Positions 63,900 through 64,000 of a DNA stretch of 64,000 nt are shown here, piece by piece (position 1 is the first letter of the stretch; every line of letters begins with the position of its first letter). The stretch spans positions 6,036-70,035 of the forward strand of contig DASWHL010000104.1 in the NCBI GenBank assembly GCA_036398175.1. The letters are read 5' to 3'. A model generated the notes under the pieces. It was not told where the DNA came from, searched no databases, and was given only the letters and a program-made list of their open reading frames with translations. The position numbers and the translations under genes are program-made. Origin of the DNA: JAOTWJ01 sp036398175. GTDB taxonomy: Bacteria; Gemmatimonadota; Gemmatimonadetes; Gemmatimonadales; GWC2-71-9.

Positions 63900-64000
63900 G
63901 TGATCATTCGCGGTATTCCATTCATGAGGACCCTGGCCACTACGGCGGACGTCACGCGCCCGCCCGCCCCTGTCGTTCCGGGACGTCCCGGAACGGGAGG
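63900..64000 (+). CDS. Start of an unidentified gene, cut by window end
   Basis: An open frame from GTG 63900 (or ATG 63924) begins VIIRGIPFMRTLATTADVTR and becomes Pro-rich. Only 33 codons are visible and no family is recognisable. The well-placed promoter is the main support. Confidence 0.4.
   Translation, partial: MIIRGIPFMRTLATTADVTRPPAPVVPGRPGTG

Overview
The window is a very GC-rich (about 70%), gene-dense bacterial chromosome segment with no rRNA, tRNA, transposase, phage or CRISPR feature that I can see. Gene content and style point to an uncultured relative of the Gemmatimonadota: a lipoprotein HtrA, short PurS/PurQ/PurL, a PorV-like barrel, an nfeD-floA cluster, AtuA-type proteins, leaderless promoters, and almost every gene joined to the next by an ATGA, GTGA or TGATG overlap. 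The phylum is an inference. No marker gene here settles it.

Layout. Positions 1-5.6 kb (minus strand) carry an anion permease cut by the window edge and apparently frameshifted, then polX, ligA and mtgA. Positions 5.6-6.7 kb hold the only sizeable non-coding stretch, a NUDIX gene, and an elaborate palindrome in which two convergent genes end. Positions 6.65-23.1 kb (minus strand) form one long run of sixteen tightly packed genes, transcribed truA - fsa - htrA - purB - purC - psd - pssA - purS - purQ - lipoprotein - zinc ribbon - purL - purF - ppdK - nitrilase - GNAT. It joins purine synthesis to phosphatidylethanolamine synthesis.

Positions 23.2-34.4 kb (plus strand, with lexA opposed) hold trpD and then trpC - trpB - HEAT protein - HD-GYP protein - trpA - folB - folK - panB - panC - yqeK - LytR_C. 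The lexA-trpC gap contains two direct-repeat SOS boxes of the GTTC-N7-GTTC kind. Positions 34.3-36.3 kb (minus strand) hold rlmN and an outer-membrane protein. Positions 36.3-46.5 kb (plus strand) run PTS-IIA - aspS - phoH - pgpH - ybeY - two CNNM/CorC proteins - DUF502 - mgtE.

Positions 46.6-57.9 kb are a branched acyl-CoA island: a MeaB-type GTPase, a B12 mutase large subunit, an eRF1-like protein, the B12-binding small subunit, an acyl-CoA carboxylase beta subunit, a subtilase lipoprotein, a split AtuA and an enoyl-CoA hydratase. The mutase looks like methylmalonyl-CoA mutase, but its two specificity residues (Phe77, Gln195) are those of isobutyryl-CoA mutase. Positions 58-64 kb hold a short RecQ, a small membrane protein, nfeD - floA - a conserved tail protein, an acyl-CoA dehydrogenase flanked by two copies of a GCCGAT-rich palindromic repeat, and the start of an unidentified gene.

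Genome-scale signals: the hexamers ATCGAC/GTCGAT and ATCGAT appear to be absent. Ile-Asp is written ATT-GAC or ATT-GAT (once ATA-GAC), although Ile is otherwise nearly always ATC. Several promoters share a TANNTT -10 element placed 6-7 nt before the start codon, which implies leaderless mRNAs.
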